NCBI GenBank assembly: GCA_945888825.1
Contig: CAMDAT010000003.1
Span: 1-34,946 of the forward strand
Direction: 5' to 3'
DNA length: 34,946 nucleotides
From: Bifidobacterium breve
GTDB lineage: Bacteria > Actinomycetota > Acidimicrobiia > Acidimicrobiales > Microtrichaceae
Shown: positions 22,782 to 32,178 of the stretch, piece by piece
How the letters are laid out: every line of letters begins with the position of its first letter
Position numbering within the stretch: the first letter of the stretch is position 1
The notes under the pieces: generated by a model
Told to the model about the DNA's origin: nothing
Seen by the model: only the letters and a program-made list of their open reading frames with translations
Database searches by the model: none
Position numbers and translations under genes: made by a program

Positions 22782-25067
22782 ATGCGCCGTGTAAGTGGTC
22801 TTTGTGTTGTTGCCGTTTTTGCTTGTGGGCTCCTGGTCGCTGCGTGCGCTCCTGCAGTAGTACCGCCTAGTAGTTCGACGACGACCTCAACTTCGACAAC
22901 TTCCTCGACTACTAGTTCAACTTCAACTACTTCGACAACATCAACAGTTCTGCCTGTTCCTACTTCAACTGAAGTAGCAGCCGGCATTAACCACACGTGT
23001 GCGATTGTTTCTGGTGGTGCGGTAAAGTGTTGGGGGTACAACATCCACGGGGCGCTGGGTGACGGAACCACCCAGACGGCACCCCCCTACGGTTCGAATG
23101 TGCCGGTTGATGTGGTTGGTGTGTCGGGTGCTACCCAAATCGCAGCCGGGTCTTACCACACGTGTGCGCTGGTTGCGGGTGGTGCGGTGAAGTGTTGGGG
23201 GTACAACAACGTCGGGCAGTTGGGTAACGGGACCAACATCGATTCGAGTGTGCCTGTCGATGTGGTTGGTGTGACAGGCGCAACCCATGTCACAACCAAG
23301 AACTACCACACGTGTGCGGTTGTGTCTGGTGGTGCGGTGAAGTGTTGGGGGCAAAACAATGGGTTGTTGGGTAACGGAACGAACATCAATTCGAATGTGC
23401 CGGTTGATGTTTCTGGTATCACGGGTGCTACCCAGATCTCAGCGGGCGGCTCTCACACGTGTGCGGTGGTTGCTGGTGGTGCGGTGAAGTGTTGGGGGTG
23501 GAACCTCTGGGGGGCGCTGGGTAACGGAACGAACATCAATTCGAGTGTGCCGGTTGATGTGGTTGGTGTGTCGGGCGCAACTCAGATCTCAGCCGGCGAC
23601 GCTCACACATGTGCGGTGGTTGATGGAGGTGCAGTCAACTGTTGGGGGCACAACGCTTCCGGGCAGTTGGGTAACGGAACTGGTGGCGACGGAACCACAA
23701 ATAACAATTCGAATGTGTCTGTTGCTGTAGTGGGTGTAACGGGCGCAACCCAGATTTCGGCCAATGGCCACACGTGTGCGGTTGTTGCGGGTGGGGCCGC
23801 CAAGTGTTGGGGGTACAACGGCTACGGGCAGTTGGGTAACGGAACGAACAACTCCTCGAATCTGTCCGTTGATGTGGTTGGTGTGTCGCGTGTTACTCAG
23901 ATTTCAGCGGGCAGGTATCACACTTGTGCGCTGGTTTCTGGTGGTGCAGTCAACTGTTGGGGCGAAGGCCAAGGCGGGAGGCTTGGGCGAGCGGAGGTAC
24001 TGGGTTCAGAAGTGCTTGCGCCAGTTGACGGCACTGGTATTACTGGTGTGACTCAAATTGATGCCGGGGGACAGAATACTTGTGCGATTGTTGCTGGTGG
24101 TGCGGTCAAGTGCTGGGGTAACTACAGCAGGAATATCTCGATACCAATGGAGTCTGTGTCTGGCATTTCGGGCGCCACCCAGATCGCAGTCGGGAACGGC
24201 CACGTGTGTGCGCTTGTTGGGGGTGGCGCTGTCAAATGCTGGGGGAATAACGAACTGGGGCAGTTGGGTGCCGGGATCACCGAGGCATACTCATACGTGC
24301 CACTCACGGTGTCTGGCATTTCGGGCGCCACCCAGATCGCAGCGGGCGAATCTCACACGTGTGCGGTTGTAGCTGGTGGCTCTGTCAAATGCTGGGGAGT
24401 CAGGAAATTCCTAGCCAGGCCTACGATTGTTTTAACGACGGATGATGTGCCGGGTATTTCGGGTGTGACACACATTGATTCATCGGGACAGAATACTTGT
24501 GTGATTGTTGCAGGTGGGGCTGCCAAGTGCTGGGGTAGCAACGACAACGGGGAACTCGGAAATGGCGTAGCTGCGTCATTCGGCTGTTTCGGTTGCGCAG
24601 ATAGTGCAACTCCTGTTGATGTCTTTGGCCTTACGGGTGCAACTCAGATTGAAGTTGGCCCTGGCAGTTCCTGTGCGTTGGTTGCGGGTGGGGCTGCCAA
24701 GTGCTGGGGGTCCAACTACTACGGGCAGTTGGGTGACGGCACTACTACGAATCGTCTGACTCCGGTTGATCTAAGTGGAATATCTGGTGCAACGCAGATT
24801 ACGAGTCAGTGCGTGTTGGTTGCGGGTGGGGCTGTCAAATGCTGGGGGGACAACCGCAACGGGCAAGTTGGTGATGGGACCACCACCGACAGGTTGCTGC
24901 CGACTGCCCTGTTGGGTCTCTCGGGAGCAACCCAAATCGCAGCCAGCGGCATACATTCGTGTGCTCTTGTTGCGGGTGGGGCTGTCAAGTGCTGGGGGTC
25001 CAACAGTGCGGGGCAGGTGGGATACTCAGGAAGCGTGACTCCCCTGGAGGTGCCGCTCTCGGGCTGA
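22782..25067 (+). CDS. Surface lipoprotein with 14 RCC1 repeats (double beta-propeller)
   Basis: I start at the ATG at 22782, which has GAGAGGAA upstream. The 761-residue product begins with a lipoprotein signal ending in the lipobox VAAC (Cys22), then a Thr/Ser linker (about 27-62). Then come 14 RCC1 repeats of about 50 residues, each of the type AGxxHTCAVVxGGAVKCWGxNxxGQLGNG, with two conserved cysteines. RCC1 folds use seven repeats per propeller, so two propellers are predicted. In all of repeats 1-7 the Cys before Trp-Gly is TGT; in all of repeats 8-14 it is TGC. Repeats 8 and 10 have lost the GxLGxG turn. It is likely a cell-surface binding protein; the ligand is unknown. Confidence 0.85.
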   Translation: MRRVSGLCVVAVFACGLLVAACAPAVVPPSSSTTTSTSTTSSTTSSTSTTSTTSTVLPVPTSTEVAAGINHTCAIVSGGAVKCWGYNIHGALGDGTTQTAPPYGSNVPVDVVGVSGATQIAAGSYHTCALVAGGAVKCWGYNNVGQLGNGTNIDSSVPVDVVGVTGATHVTTKNYHTCAVVSGGAVKCWGQNNGLLGNGTNINSNVPVDVSGITGATQISAGGSHTCAVVAGGAVKCWGWNLWGALGNGTNINSSVPVDVVGVSGATQISAGDAHTCAVVDGGAVNCWGHNASGQLGNGTGGDGTTNNNSNVSVAVVGVTGATQISANGHTCAVVAGGAAKCWGYNGYGQLGNGTNNSSNLSVDVVGVSRVTQISAGRYHTCALVSGGAVNCWGEGQGGRLGRAEVLGSEVLAPVDGTGITGVTQIDAGGQNTCAIVAGGAVKCWGNYSRNISIPMESVSGISGATQIAVGNGHVCALVGGGAVKCWGNNELGQLGAGITEAYSYVPLTVSGISGATQIAAGESHTCAVVAGGSVKCWGVRKFLARPTIVLTTDDVPGISGVTHIDSSGQNTCVIVAGGAAKCWGSNDNGELGNGVAASFGCFGCADSATPVDVFGLTGATQIEVGPGSSCALVAGGAAKCWGSNYYGQLGDGTTTNRLTPVDLSGISGATQITSQCVLVAGGAVKCWGDNRNGQVGDGTTTDRLLPTALLGLSGATQIAASGIHSCALVAGGAVKCWGSNSAGQVGYSGSVTPLEVPLSG

Positions 25068-25608
25068 TCACATCACGGTAACGCTTGGGATGTTGCGGGG
25101 TTTGCCGGGGCTAGCCTGATGTGCGTTTGTGGGGGATTGCCTGTGGTTTGGGGTTGTGGTTTGGTTTGGGATTGTGGTTTGGGTTGGGTTGTGATCGACC
25201 CTAGTTGTGGCATTGGCGTGAACAGCTTGACTAAGTTAGTTGGGTTGAATCGCACTGGGTTTCTTGGAGATGATGTGCCAAACCCAGTGCGATTCAGTCA
25301 GGCATCTTTGATGTTGCGCGCGAAGGGCTCGATGACATCGTTGAACAGATCGACTCCGCAACAAGCCGCCACCAGCAGCTCGGACTCTCTACCGGGTACT
25401 GATCCAAAGCAGGTTTCACCAGAGAATCTGCTGCTCATTGAAGCACCGTTCTGAGACGGCGAAACGGAAGCGGTCAGCCACAGACCCTTAAAGTAATAGG
25501 GAACTGCCCTCAAATATCCGCTTATGTTTGTCAAAGAGTTGGCGTTAGCGTAACGTCTCGGATGGGGTGCAGTGGTCGTTGGCCACATGTGAGGGGAAAG
25601 AGGACTTG
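25068..25608. other. Non-coding stretch between two surface lipoprotein genes
   Basis: It holds a G/T-rich tract (25128-25190) with several runs of three to five G, and a perfect 17-bp inverted repeat (25246-25296). A minus-strand frame of 106 codons (25298-25618) ends right at that inverted repeat. I do not recognise it, and its 5' end lies inside the start of the next gene. It may be a decayed gene or chance. AAAGAGGA just before 25609 is the ribosome site of the next gene. Confidence 0.4.
25246..25296. terminator. Perfect 17-bp inverted repeat, possible bidirectional terminator
   Basis: TGAATCGCACTGGGTTT (25246-25262) and AAACCCAGTGCGATTCA (25280-25296) are exact reverse complements around a 17-base loop. 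There is no T tract. It lies about 180 bases after the RCC1 gene. It could end that transcript or be the remains of a mobile-element end. Confidence 0.45.
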
Positions 25609-28600
25609 ATGTCTTCATACAGGCATGTTTCTGTTGTCGTGTCGATTTTTATTGCTCTGGGTTTAGTCGTTGCTGGTTGTGCACCCACAGCGAGCAGCGC
25701 GAAGCCTTCCGGAACGATCGCGCTTGAGGGCGGCAAGTCGGCTGTGAACAACCTCAAGATCGTTCTGAACCTCTCGCGATCGGCGCACGTTCCTGAGATG
25801 CGCGTCGTTGATGGAGCCGATCCCACGAACGACGCTTGGCGACCCTTTTCATATTCGCTCCCTTGGGACCTCCCAGACACGGGGCAGGGTACACGAATCG
25901 TATCGGCACAGTTTCGAGACGAATCTGGAAATGAGTCCGAGGTCGTAACGCTCAGACTCGTCTTCGACACCGTCCCGCCCGTGATTGTAGTTACTAGCCC
26001 TGCACCGGGCGGCCTTATTGACGTTTCCCACGGCGAGCTCGCTGTGGCTTCTGGTTCAGCAGACGATCCAGCCAGCGGAGTTTCATCGATCGACGTCGTC
26101 GCTCCCGACGGGTCGACTACGCCAGCTACCCTCGGATCTGACTCTGAGTCCTGGACGACCCCCATTGCTGCGCCAACTTCTGGAAAGTTTACCTACAATT
26201 TCAGGGCCACAGATGGCGCAGGAAACACGGGCACCACGCCGGTGTCGTTGGACATCAAAGCGATGCCGCCAACGCTTGGGACCGTTGTTCGACCATCGAC
26301 GTGGGAACTGACTTCCGAGCAGAGGGCCGTCCTCAGCAGCGTCTCGGCAACCAAGGTCGTCATTTCCGGCGACGTTCGGCCAGCCTCTGTTGCAAAGACA
26401 GCGCTGATCTCAGCAGCAGTTCCCGGAATTGCCGAGGACGGGCTCTTGCGTTCGATCGCCTCTGTTACCTTTGATTCAGAGGCTGACGAGACCTTAATCA
26501 CGACATCGGATGCGAGCCTCGCAGATGCTTTCGCTCAGTTCAGTATTAGCGCTCCAACCGTAGGACTTAGCCAAGCCGCGCGCCTTCCTGCAGTAGTGAG
26601 CGACGCGTGTAGTTCGTTCGGAACATCCAAGGCCGTTCGTTTCGAGACAGCACAGTCAAGGTCGCTGAGCGCAGAGGGTGGCCCAGCTGATGTGGCGTCC
26701 GTTGCCATCAAGGCAGAAACCAAGACGGTCGTGTACGCCGATCTCGATCTCGCCTTCAAGATGGGCTTTGTGCCGAAGGTAACTGGTTCTCTCAACGCTG
26801 GCGCGATGGTTTGTGGAACATTCGGCGTGAGTTCGGGCGCAAGCTTCAGCAAGACCTTCGGTTTCGGCTCGGTGTACCTCCCGTTTGTGTGGTTCATCGG
26901 ACCTGTGCCGATCAGAATTCGGCTAGAGGGCGGACTCAGTGTGGATGCCCAAGTGTCGGGGCCGAAAGCATCGGTCACCTCGCACGTCGGGTTCGAAACA
27001 GAGTTCCCCATTGGTGGCTCGCCCCGGTTCTCGTTCCCTCGTGGTCTTACCGGTCAGGCTGAGTCATGGTCCGGGGGATCAGTTTCGCTGGCGGCTTCGG
27101 TGGGCTTGGTCCTCAACGCCGCCGATACTATTGAGACGAAATTAGTGAACTTGAAGGCGGGTCCGGAATTTACTTACGACGCGAACGAGCGCAAAGCGGA
27201 AGTATGCGCCAAGATCACCCCATCGTTTTCACCAAGTCTTGAGTTGAAAATCCCCCTCACTTCCAAGAAGATGGTGGTGTTCTCCGCAGAGTTCAAGCCG
27301 AATCCTCTTGTCGGTCCGTGTGCCACGATCTGGCGATCGGCCACCCCGGGACCAACGACGACAACAACAACAACACCCACCCAGGCGTCATTGACCGGCA
27401 ACATTGCGAGGGAGTCAAACGGGAACGCCTGGTACATCGACAAGCGCAATTGGCGGCACTGGATTCCTGACGGCGGAACCTATGAGTGCCTTGTTGCGCA
27501 AGGCAAACGGGTGGTTGCTGCGTCATGGGAGAGCGACCTGAAGGGCCTTGGGGACGACGCCGTCGAGGCGAAGTGTGTCCGGGCAAAATCTGGGGACATC
27601 ATCAAAACGAACGACGGAGACAGCTATCTAGTCGAACCCAATTTCAGTCGACGATGGATCGCTGATGGCGGGACTTTCATGTGTTTGGCTGCTAACGGCC
27701 ATGCCGTGGTTGATGCTGTGCCGCGCTACTTCATTGAAGACATGGCGAAGGCTGCGGACTATTCATGGTCGTGTTGGAACGCTACGGCAGCGAAAGGAAA
27801 GGTAGTTCGGGCCGATGATGGGTCGTCGTGGTACGTAGACCTCCGCGGTGGCCGACACTGGATACCCGATGGCGGAACTTACCAATGTCTCGTTGCCCAA
27901 AAGGGCGACTACGGCAACGTGATCCCGAAGGCATGGGTCAACCCCTTGACTCAGTACGAGAATGCCCAATGCGTCCAGGCGAACCCTGGCAACATCATCA
28001 AGACGAATGACGGTGACAGTTATCTGCTCGAATCCAGTACCAGCAGGAGACCGATTTCGGACGGCGGAACCTACATGTGTCTGTGGTCAGAAGGGCGTGC
28101 TGTCGTAGGCGGAGTCCCCCGGTACTACATCGACGACTTGCGGCAATCATCGAATATTGGTGGGCAACAATGCATCGTCAGGGGACCTGGTGGTGATGCC
28201 CATTTCATCAACAACGCTGGCCAGCGCGAGTGGATTCCAGACAGCCCAACATATGACTGCGAGGTGGGAAGAGGAGTGCCGGCACGGTCGGTGAGTCAAG
28301 CATTCATCGACGGTACCTCTCCGACGGGATGGCACTACTGCCTCAACCAGTCGCTGTTCCAAGGGAAGGTTCTTACCCACAGCGATGGTGACAGTAGCTA
28401 CGTCCATCCCGACAACACTCGGACGTGGATTCCGGATACCGCCACCTATAGCTGCCGGATGAAGCAAGGAAAGCAAGTTGTCCAAACCCGGTGGCGCGAG
28501 TACGTCAACAGCTTCCGCAACACCGGTTGGGACTACTGCTTCGACATAAACGTGTTCAAGGGAAAGATTGTCACGCACACCGCTGGTGATCACCACTATG

Positions 28601-28743
28601 TCGGCTATGACGGCATTCGGCACTGGATCCCCAACAACACCGTGTATCAGTGCCTCAAATCGCGCGGCGTCGCCGAAGTGACTACCCAGTGGCGCGAGTA
28701 CATCACCGCGATGACCGAGACGACTTGGGCAGCATGCCCCTAA
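25609..28743 (+). CDS. Large surface lipoprotein with Ig-like domain and seven C-terminal WIPDGGTY repeats
   Basis: The ATG at 25609 (AAAGAGGA upstream) begins a 1044-residue product with a lipoprotein signal and lipobox VAGC (Cys24). Residues about 30-215 look like bacterial Ig-like folds: DTVPPVIVVTSPAPGG, then YNFRATDGAGNTG. The middle (about 340-580) is Gly/Ser/Phe-rich and beta-strand-like with no family I know. After a TTTTTTTPT linker come seven repeats of about 60-65 residues. Each carries a variant of RHWIPDGGTYxC and a second Cys near its end, probably one disulfide per repeat. Repeats 1-2 and 3-4 look like a duplicated pair (NDGDSYL in both 2 and 4). It is likely a wall- or polymer-binding surface protein. 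Confidence 0.75.
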   Translation: MSSYRHVSVVVSIFIALGLVVAGCAPTASSAKPSGTIALEGGKSAVNNLKIVLNLSRSAHVPEMRVVDGADPTNDAWRPFSYSLPWDLPDTGQGTRIVSAQFRDESGNESEVVTLRLVFDTVPPVIVVTSPAPGGLIDVSHGELAVASGSADDPASGVSSIDVVAPDGSTTPATLGSDSESWTTPIAAPTSGKFTYNFRATDGAGNTGTTPVSLDIKAMPPTLGTVVRPSTWELTSEQRAVLSSVSATKVVISGDVRPASVAKTALISAAVPGIAEDGLLRSIASVTFDSEADETLITTSDASLADAFAQFSISAPTVGLSQAARLPAVVSDACSSFGTSKAVRFETAQSRSLSAEGGPADVASVAIKAETKTVVYADLDLAFKMGFVPKVTGSLNAGAMVCGTFGVSSGASFSKTFGFGSVYLPFVWFIGPVPIRIRLEGGLSVDAQVSGPKASVTSHVGFETEFPIGGSPRFSFPRGLTGQAESWSGGSVSLAASVGLVLNAADTIETKLVNLKAGPEFTYDANERKAEVCAKITPSFSPSLELKIPLTSKKMVVFSAEFKPNPLVGPCATIWRSATPGPTTTTTTTPTQASLTGNIARESNGNAWYIDKRNWRHWIPDGGTYECLVAQGKRVVAASWESDLKGLGDDAVEAKCVRAKSGDIIKTNDGDSYLVEPNFSRRWIADGGTFMCLAANGHAVVDAVPRYFIEDMAKAADYSWSCWNATAAKGKVVRADDGSSWYVDLRGGRHWIPDGGTYQCLVAQKGDYGNVIPKAWVNPLTQYENAQCVQANPGNIIKTNDGDSYLLESSTSRRPISDGGTYMCLWSEGRAVVGGVPRYYIDDLRQSSNIGGQQCIVRGPGGDAHFINNAGQREWIPDSPTYDCEVGRGVPARSVSQAFIDGTSPTGWHYCLNQSLFQGKVLTHSDGDSSYVHPDNTRTWIPDTATYSCRMKQGKQVVQTRWREYVNSFRNTGWDYCFDINVFKGKIVTHTAGDHHYVGYDGIRHWIPNNTVYQCLKSRGVAEVTTQWREYITAMTETTWAACP

Positions 28744-28984
28744 GCCAGCAGCACGAGACGGACCGTCAGCCGCTTCGACGCGCCCGAAGCGAAGGGAGTC
28801 TCGGATCAGGGGGTTTCCAATGTGCAACATCGCGTACCAGGCCCAATGTCGTCAATCTCGCGCTCTCGCGCCAAGCACACTTGGACAGATTGAGACCAGA
28901 TGATCGGCTGCTCGGTGGCGAGATTTCGTCGAAAGGTCATATAGGTGTGACTCCTCACGCGACGAGCAGGAAAGTACCCGCATC

Positions 28985-30553
28985 GTGATAGGCCGCGGCG
29001 GTGAAGGCTTGCAGGGTTCCATATTTTTTGGCGGGTCTCGACCTGATTTGTCAAGCCGTTTAGCCCTGATCGGCGTGGCATTTTCGTTTTTGCTTGTCCT
29101 CACTGGATGCACGCCGGAAACAGCTGTTCCGCCTGGAGGATCGATCACAACCACAACTGCCTTAGCAGCGACGACAACTACGACTACGAGCGTCCCTAGC
29201 GGAAATGTGTCGGTCTTGCTGACGACCGGCGATCGATCCAAACTCCTTTCTAGTGAGCCGAGCGTGGCGCTGACCGCTGTGCAACCCGGTCACACCGCAT
29301 CGATCAACATCAATGCTGGCATCGAGTACCAGGTCATGGATGGGGTCGGAGCTGCGTTGACCGATTCCGCAGCAACAGTGCTCTCGACGAGCCTCACGCC
29401 GTCGGCGCGGGCCGAGCTGATCGCTCAGTTGTTCGGGCCTGACGGGGCACGACTGAACTATCTGAGAATCCCACTATCTTCGACCGACTTCTCGACAACT
29501 GACTATACGTACGACGATGTCGCGTTGCCGGGATCTGACCCTGCCCTTGCGCATTTCAGCATCGCCCACGACGACACCTATGCAATTCCACTTCTTCAGC
29601 AAGTGAAGGCAGCCAACGGTGGGCTACGACTCATGGGTTCCTCGTGGTCCGCCCCCGGATGGATGAAAACCGGAAACATCACGACCAGCCGAAAGGGGCT
29701 CATCGGCGGCACTCTGGCACCTCAACATGTGGGCACCTACGCGAAATACCTTCGAAGGGTCGTTACCGAGTACGCGGCGCGCGGACTTCCGCTTGACACT
29801 CTCACGCTACAGAACGAGCCGGCCTATTCGCCGACGGATTACGCCGGAATGTTGCTGTCGCCGTCGCAGGAGGCGGAGCTAACAATCGCGACAGGGCGAG
29901 AGCTAGCAGCGGTCGGATCCTCAACGAAACTACTTGTGCATGATCACAACTGGGACCTTGGAGGTCGTGCGAGTTCGGTGCTTAGCGATGCGGTAGCTTC
30001 GCCGTACATTGATGGAACTGCTTTCCATTGCTATGGAGGTAATCCCTCGGCGCAATCGACGATCCACGATGCTTTCCCGTTGAAGTCGGTCTTCTTCACT
30101 GAATGCACAGGGACGTTTTCAAGCGGCGACTTTGCTTCGAACTTGTTGTGGAACACCAATGTCCTGTTGATCGGGGCGACGCGTAACTGGGCGAAATCTG
30201 TTCTGCTCTGGAATCTTGCGCTCAACGAGACCGGGGGACCCCGGATCGGTGGATGTTCAGATTGCCGTGGTGTCGTGACAATCAACTCGGCGACCGGAAC
30301 TGTCACGAAAAACGAGGAGTACTACGCGCTTGCTCAGTTCGGTCGCGGCGTTGACCCAGGAGCGAAACGCATTGACTCCACCCAGCAGGTAGGTTCCGTT
30401 CGCAGCGTCGCATTCGTAAACCCGGACTATTCTCGAGTCCTGCTCGTGTCCAACGACGCGACGTACACCTCGCCGTTTTCGGTTCGCGACGGCGCACAGA
30501 CGTTCAGTTATGCGCTTCCACCAAGAAGTGTCGCCACATTCAGGTGGGGATGA
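28985..30553 (+). CDS. GH30-family glycoside hydrolase, lipoprotein
   Basis: This is an exported retaining glycosidase of the GH30 (glucosylceramidase-like) type, cleaving beta-linked glycans outside the cell. With the GTG start, the lipobox LTGC gives Cys42; a TTG at 29048 would give a more usual 21-residue lipoprotein signal, so the true start may be there. A Thr-rich linker (about 55-70) precedes the catalytic barrel. QVMDGVGAALTDSAA is the typical GH30 entry, SSWSAPGWMKTG follows, the acid/base is E278 in LTLQNEPAYS, and the nucleophile is E373 in VFFTECTG. The C-terminal beta-domain ends in TFSYALPPRSVATFRW. It is followed 29 bases later by the FN3 lipoprotein gene. Confidence 0.9.
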   Translation: MIGRGGEGLQGSIFFGGSRPDLSSRLALIGVAFSFLLVLTGCTPETAVPPGGSITTTTALAATTTTTTSVPSGNVSVLLTTGDRSKLLSSEPSVALTAVQPGHTASININAGIEYQVMDGVGAALTDSAATVLSTSLTPSARAELIAQLFGPDGARLNYLRIPLSSTDFSTTDYTYDDVALPGSDPALAHFSIAHDDTYAIPLLQQVKAANGGLRLMGSSWSAPGWMKTGNITTSRKGLIGGTLAPQHVGTYAKYLRRVVTEYAARGLPLDTLTLQNEPAYSPTDYAGMLLSPSQEAELTIATGRELAAVGSSTKLLVHDHNWDLGGRASSVLSDAVASPYIDGTAFHCYGGNPSAQSTIHDAFPLKSVFFTECTGTFSSGDFASNLLWNTNVLLIGATRNWAKSVLLWNLALNETGGPRIGGCSDCRGVVTINSATGTVTKNEEYYALAQFGRGVDPGAKRIDSTQQVGSVRSVAFVNPDYSRVLLVSNDATYTSPFSVRDGAQTFSYALPPRSVATFRWG

Positions 30554-30582
30554 AACAGATTTCACAACAGAAGGAGATTTCA

Positions 30583-31755
30583 GTGCGTTCAATGAAGCAT
30601 ATAAGTAAGCCGATACTGGTTGGTTCGGTGTGTATTCTCAGTTTCTTGGCAGCGGCATGTGCGCCAGCGCCCCCCGCCGCCGCGCCCCCCGCTGCTGTCG
30701 TTGAGGTGGTTGCCACTGCCGGAGTTCGGTCTGCGACGTTGGTATTCGCGGATCCAGTGCAGAGTGGTGCGCCGATCACTTCGTTTGATGTGTCCGTCAA
30801 CTCTGAGCCTGAACAGACGTTGCCGACCGACCGTAAGGTAACCGGACTGACAGAAGGTGCGAGCTACTCATTCCGAGTTCGTGCCTGCAGTTCATCGGGT
30901 TGCGCTTTGTGGTCTCCGAAGAGCAACACAGTTATCGCACTGTCGCCTGTCTCGGCCCCTGGCGCAGTCACGGCCGTATCAGCATCGGCTGGCAACCAAT
31001 CCTCGACGTTGACATTCTTGCCCCCTGAGGACGGCGGATCGGCAATCACGTCCTATGAGGTGTCGATTGGTGGAGCGGCGGCGCAGGTCCTTTTGTCGAC
31101 AAAAATCGTTAGCGGACTAACCAACGGCACTGAATATTCGTTCCGAGTCCGGGCTTGCAACCTCGTTGGGTGCGGCAGCTATTCCCCAGTTAGTAACACG
31201 GTAACGCCATTAACGGTGCCTTCTCCCCCAGGGGTAGGTTCGTCGGTCTCAGGGACGACGATCTCGTGGAGTTGGAACGTTCCAGCGGGCAATGGTGGAG
31301 CGGTGACGTCCTTTGAGGTAAGGCTTGATGGCGCAATCGTGCAAGGCGGCCTTGGAACCAGCTTCAGTCGAGCTTTCGGGTACAGCGAAACTCACACGCT
31401 TACTGTTGTCGCAAAAAACACCGCCGGTGCGGGAAGTGCGGGCTCGGCCTCGGGTAGAACCGTTGATCCGCCGCTTCAGCCCACCGTTTCGATTTCGTGG
31501 GACAGCATTGCGGTCGGCTCGAGCCCGTATGTGATCACAACGATCTCAAACTTCCCGGCGAACGCGTCTGTAACCCTTCGATGCAAAGAGAACACCTCGT
31601 TCGTGTTCCCGGCGTTCACGGTTAGCACCAACACGGGCAACTACACCTATCGAAAGTCCAACAACCAAGCCGTCTGTTATCAGCAACGCGGCATTCCAAC
31701 ATATGTCTCTGCGACGGTGAATGGCACGACCTACAACTCAAACACCATCTCGTAA
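30583..31755 (+). CDS. Fibronectin type III surface lipoprotein
   Basis: AAGGAG six bases before the GTG at 30583 decides the start; an ATG three codons later is possible. The 390-residue product has a lipoprotein signal with lipobox AAAC (Cys26) and a Pro/Ala linker. Three FN3 domains follow: the first two end in YSFRVRACxxxGC, each with an extra cysteine pair, and the third is less typical (THTLTVVAKNTAG). A C-terminal about 90-residue beta-rich domain has two cysteines (TLRCKENTS, QAVCYQQRG). The gene sits directly after the GH30 gene, so it may act as its accessory binding partner. A strong hairpin follows the stop. Confidence 0.82.
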   Translation: MRSMKHISKPILVGSVCILSFLAAACAPAPPAAAPPAAVVEVVATAGVRSATLVFADPVQSGAPITSFDVSVNSEPEQTLPTDRKVTGLTEGASYSFRVRACSSSGCALWSPKSNTVIALSPVSAPGAVTAVSASAGNQSSTLTFLPPEDGGSAITSYEVSIGGAAAQVLLSTKIVSGLTNGTEYSFRVRACNLVGCGSYSPVSNTVTPLTVPSPPGVGSSVSGTTISWSWNVPAGNGGAVTSFEVRLDGAIVQGGLGTSFSRAFGYSETHTLTVVAKNTAGAGSAGSASGRTVDPPLQPTVSISWDSIAVGSSPYVITTISNFPANASVTLRCKENTSFVFPAFTVSTNTGNYTYRKSNNQAVCYQQRGIPTYVSATVNGTTYNSNTIS

Positions 31756-31761
31756 TCAAAG

Positions 31762-31794
31762 GGTCGTCTTGGCGGAAGATCCGCCGAGACGACC
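31762..31794 (+). terminator. Hairpin after the FN3 gene
   Basis: GGTCGTCTTGGCGGA (31762-31776) pairs with TCCGCCGAGACGACC (31780-31794). All 15 positions pair, one as a wobble, around a 3-base loop. There is no plus-strand T tract, but CTTTTG follows on the minus strand. It likely ends the GH30-FN3 transcript. Confidence 0.7.
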
Positions 31795-32178
31795 TCAAAA
31801 CCCAGCGCATTCCCTTGCCACAGGGATCCGATGGGTGCTCAGCCAAAAATGATGGCTCTTCACCCCCGACACGCCGGTTGGTTCACCCTGACCGCACGCA
31901 CGAGAATGGGTGGGCACAGCCAGAGCGCTGACATTGAACATGGCGAGGCGCTGTGATGATGTCTGGGTTCGATTCCCGCTTCGGTGCATGCACGCAAACT
32001 CTCTTTCGACTGAGGCGCCTGAGCTTTCAAACTCAGCGAAAATGAAACTGGAATCGACACTCAGACTCCACAGCGCATCCTCCGTTGCGCCGTTAGCCGG
32101 GTGCGGCACTTCGCCGACCGATACCGATCCCGCATCCGACATCGCGTTCGAGCCCGTCTGCGCCGGGCCTCCTCTCTC
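31795..32178. other. Stretch without a recognised gene
   Basis: No supported coding frame. A sequence resembling a tRNA T-arm (GGGTTCGATTCCCGC, about 31965-31979) appears without the rest of a cloverleaf. The minus-strand frame across this stretch has no recognisable features. It may be degenerate intergenic DNA. Confidence 0.35.

Noticed and set aside
22679-24609. Minus-strand frames opposite the RCC1 gene with HTNHI-type repeats
   Set aside because: They mirror the DNA repeats of the RCC1 gene and show no independent coding signals.
31965-31995. tRNA-like T-arm sequence (GGGTTCGATTCCCGC)
   Set aside because: The 5' side of the T stem does not pair fully, and no matching acceptor, D arm or anticodon arm is found around it. 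At most a relic or chance match.
31795-32142. 115-codon minus-strand frame after the FN3 gene
   Set aside because: It has no ribosome site, no recognisable domain, and a composition like a chance frame; its end abuts the hairpin.
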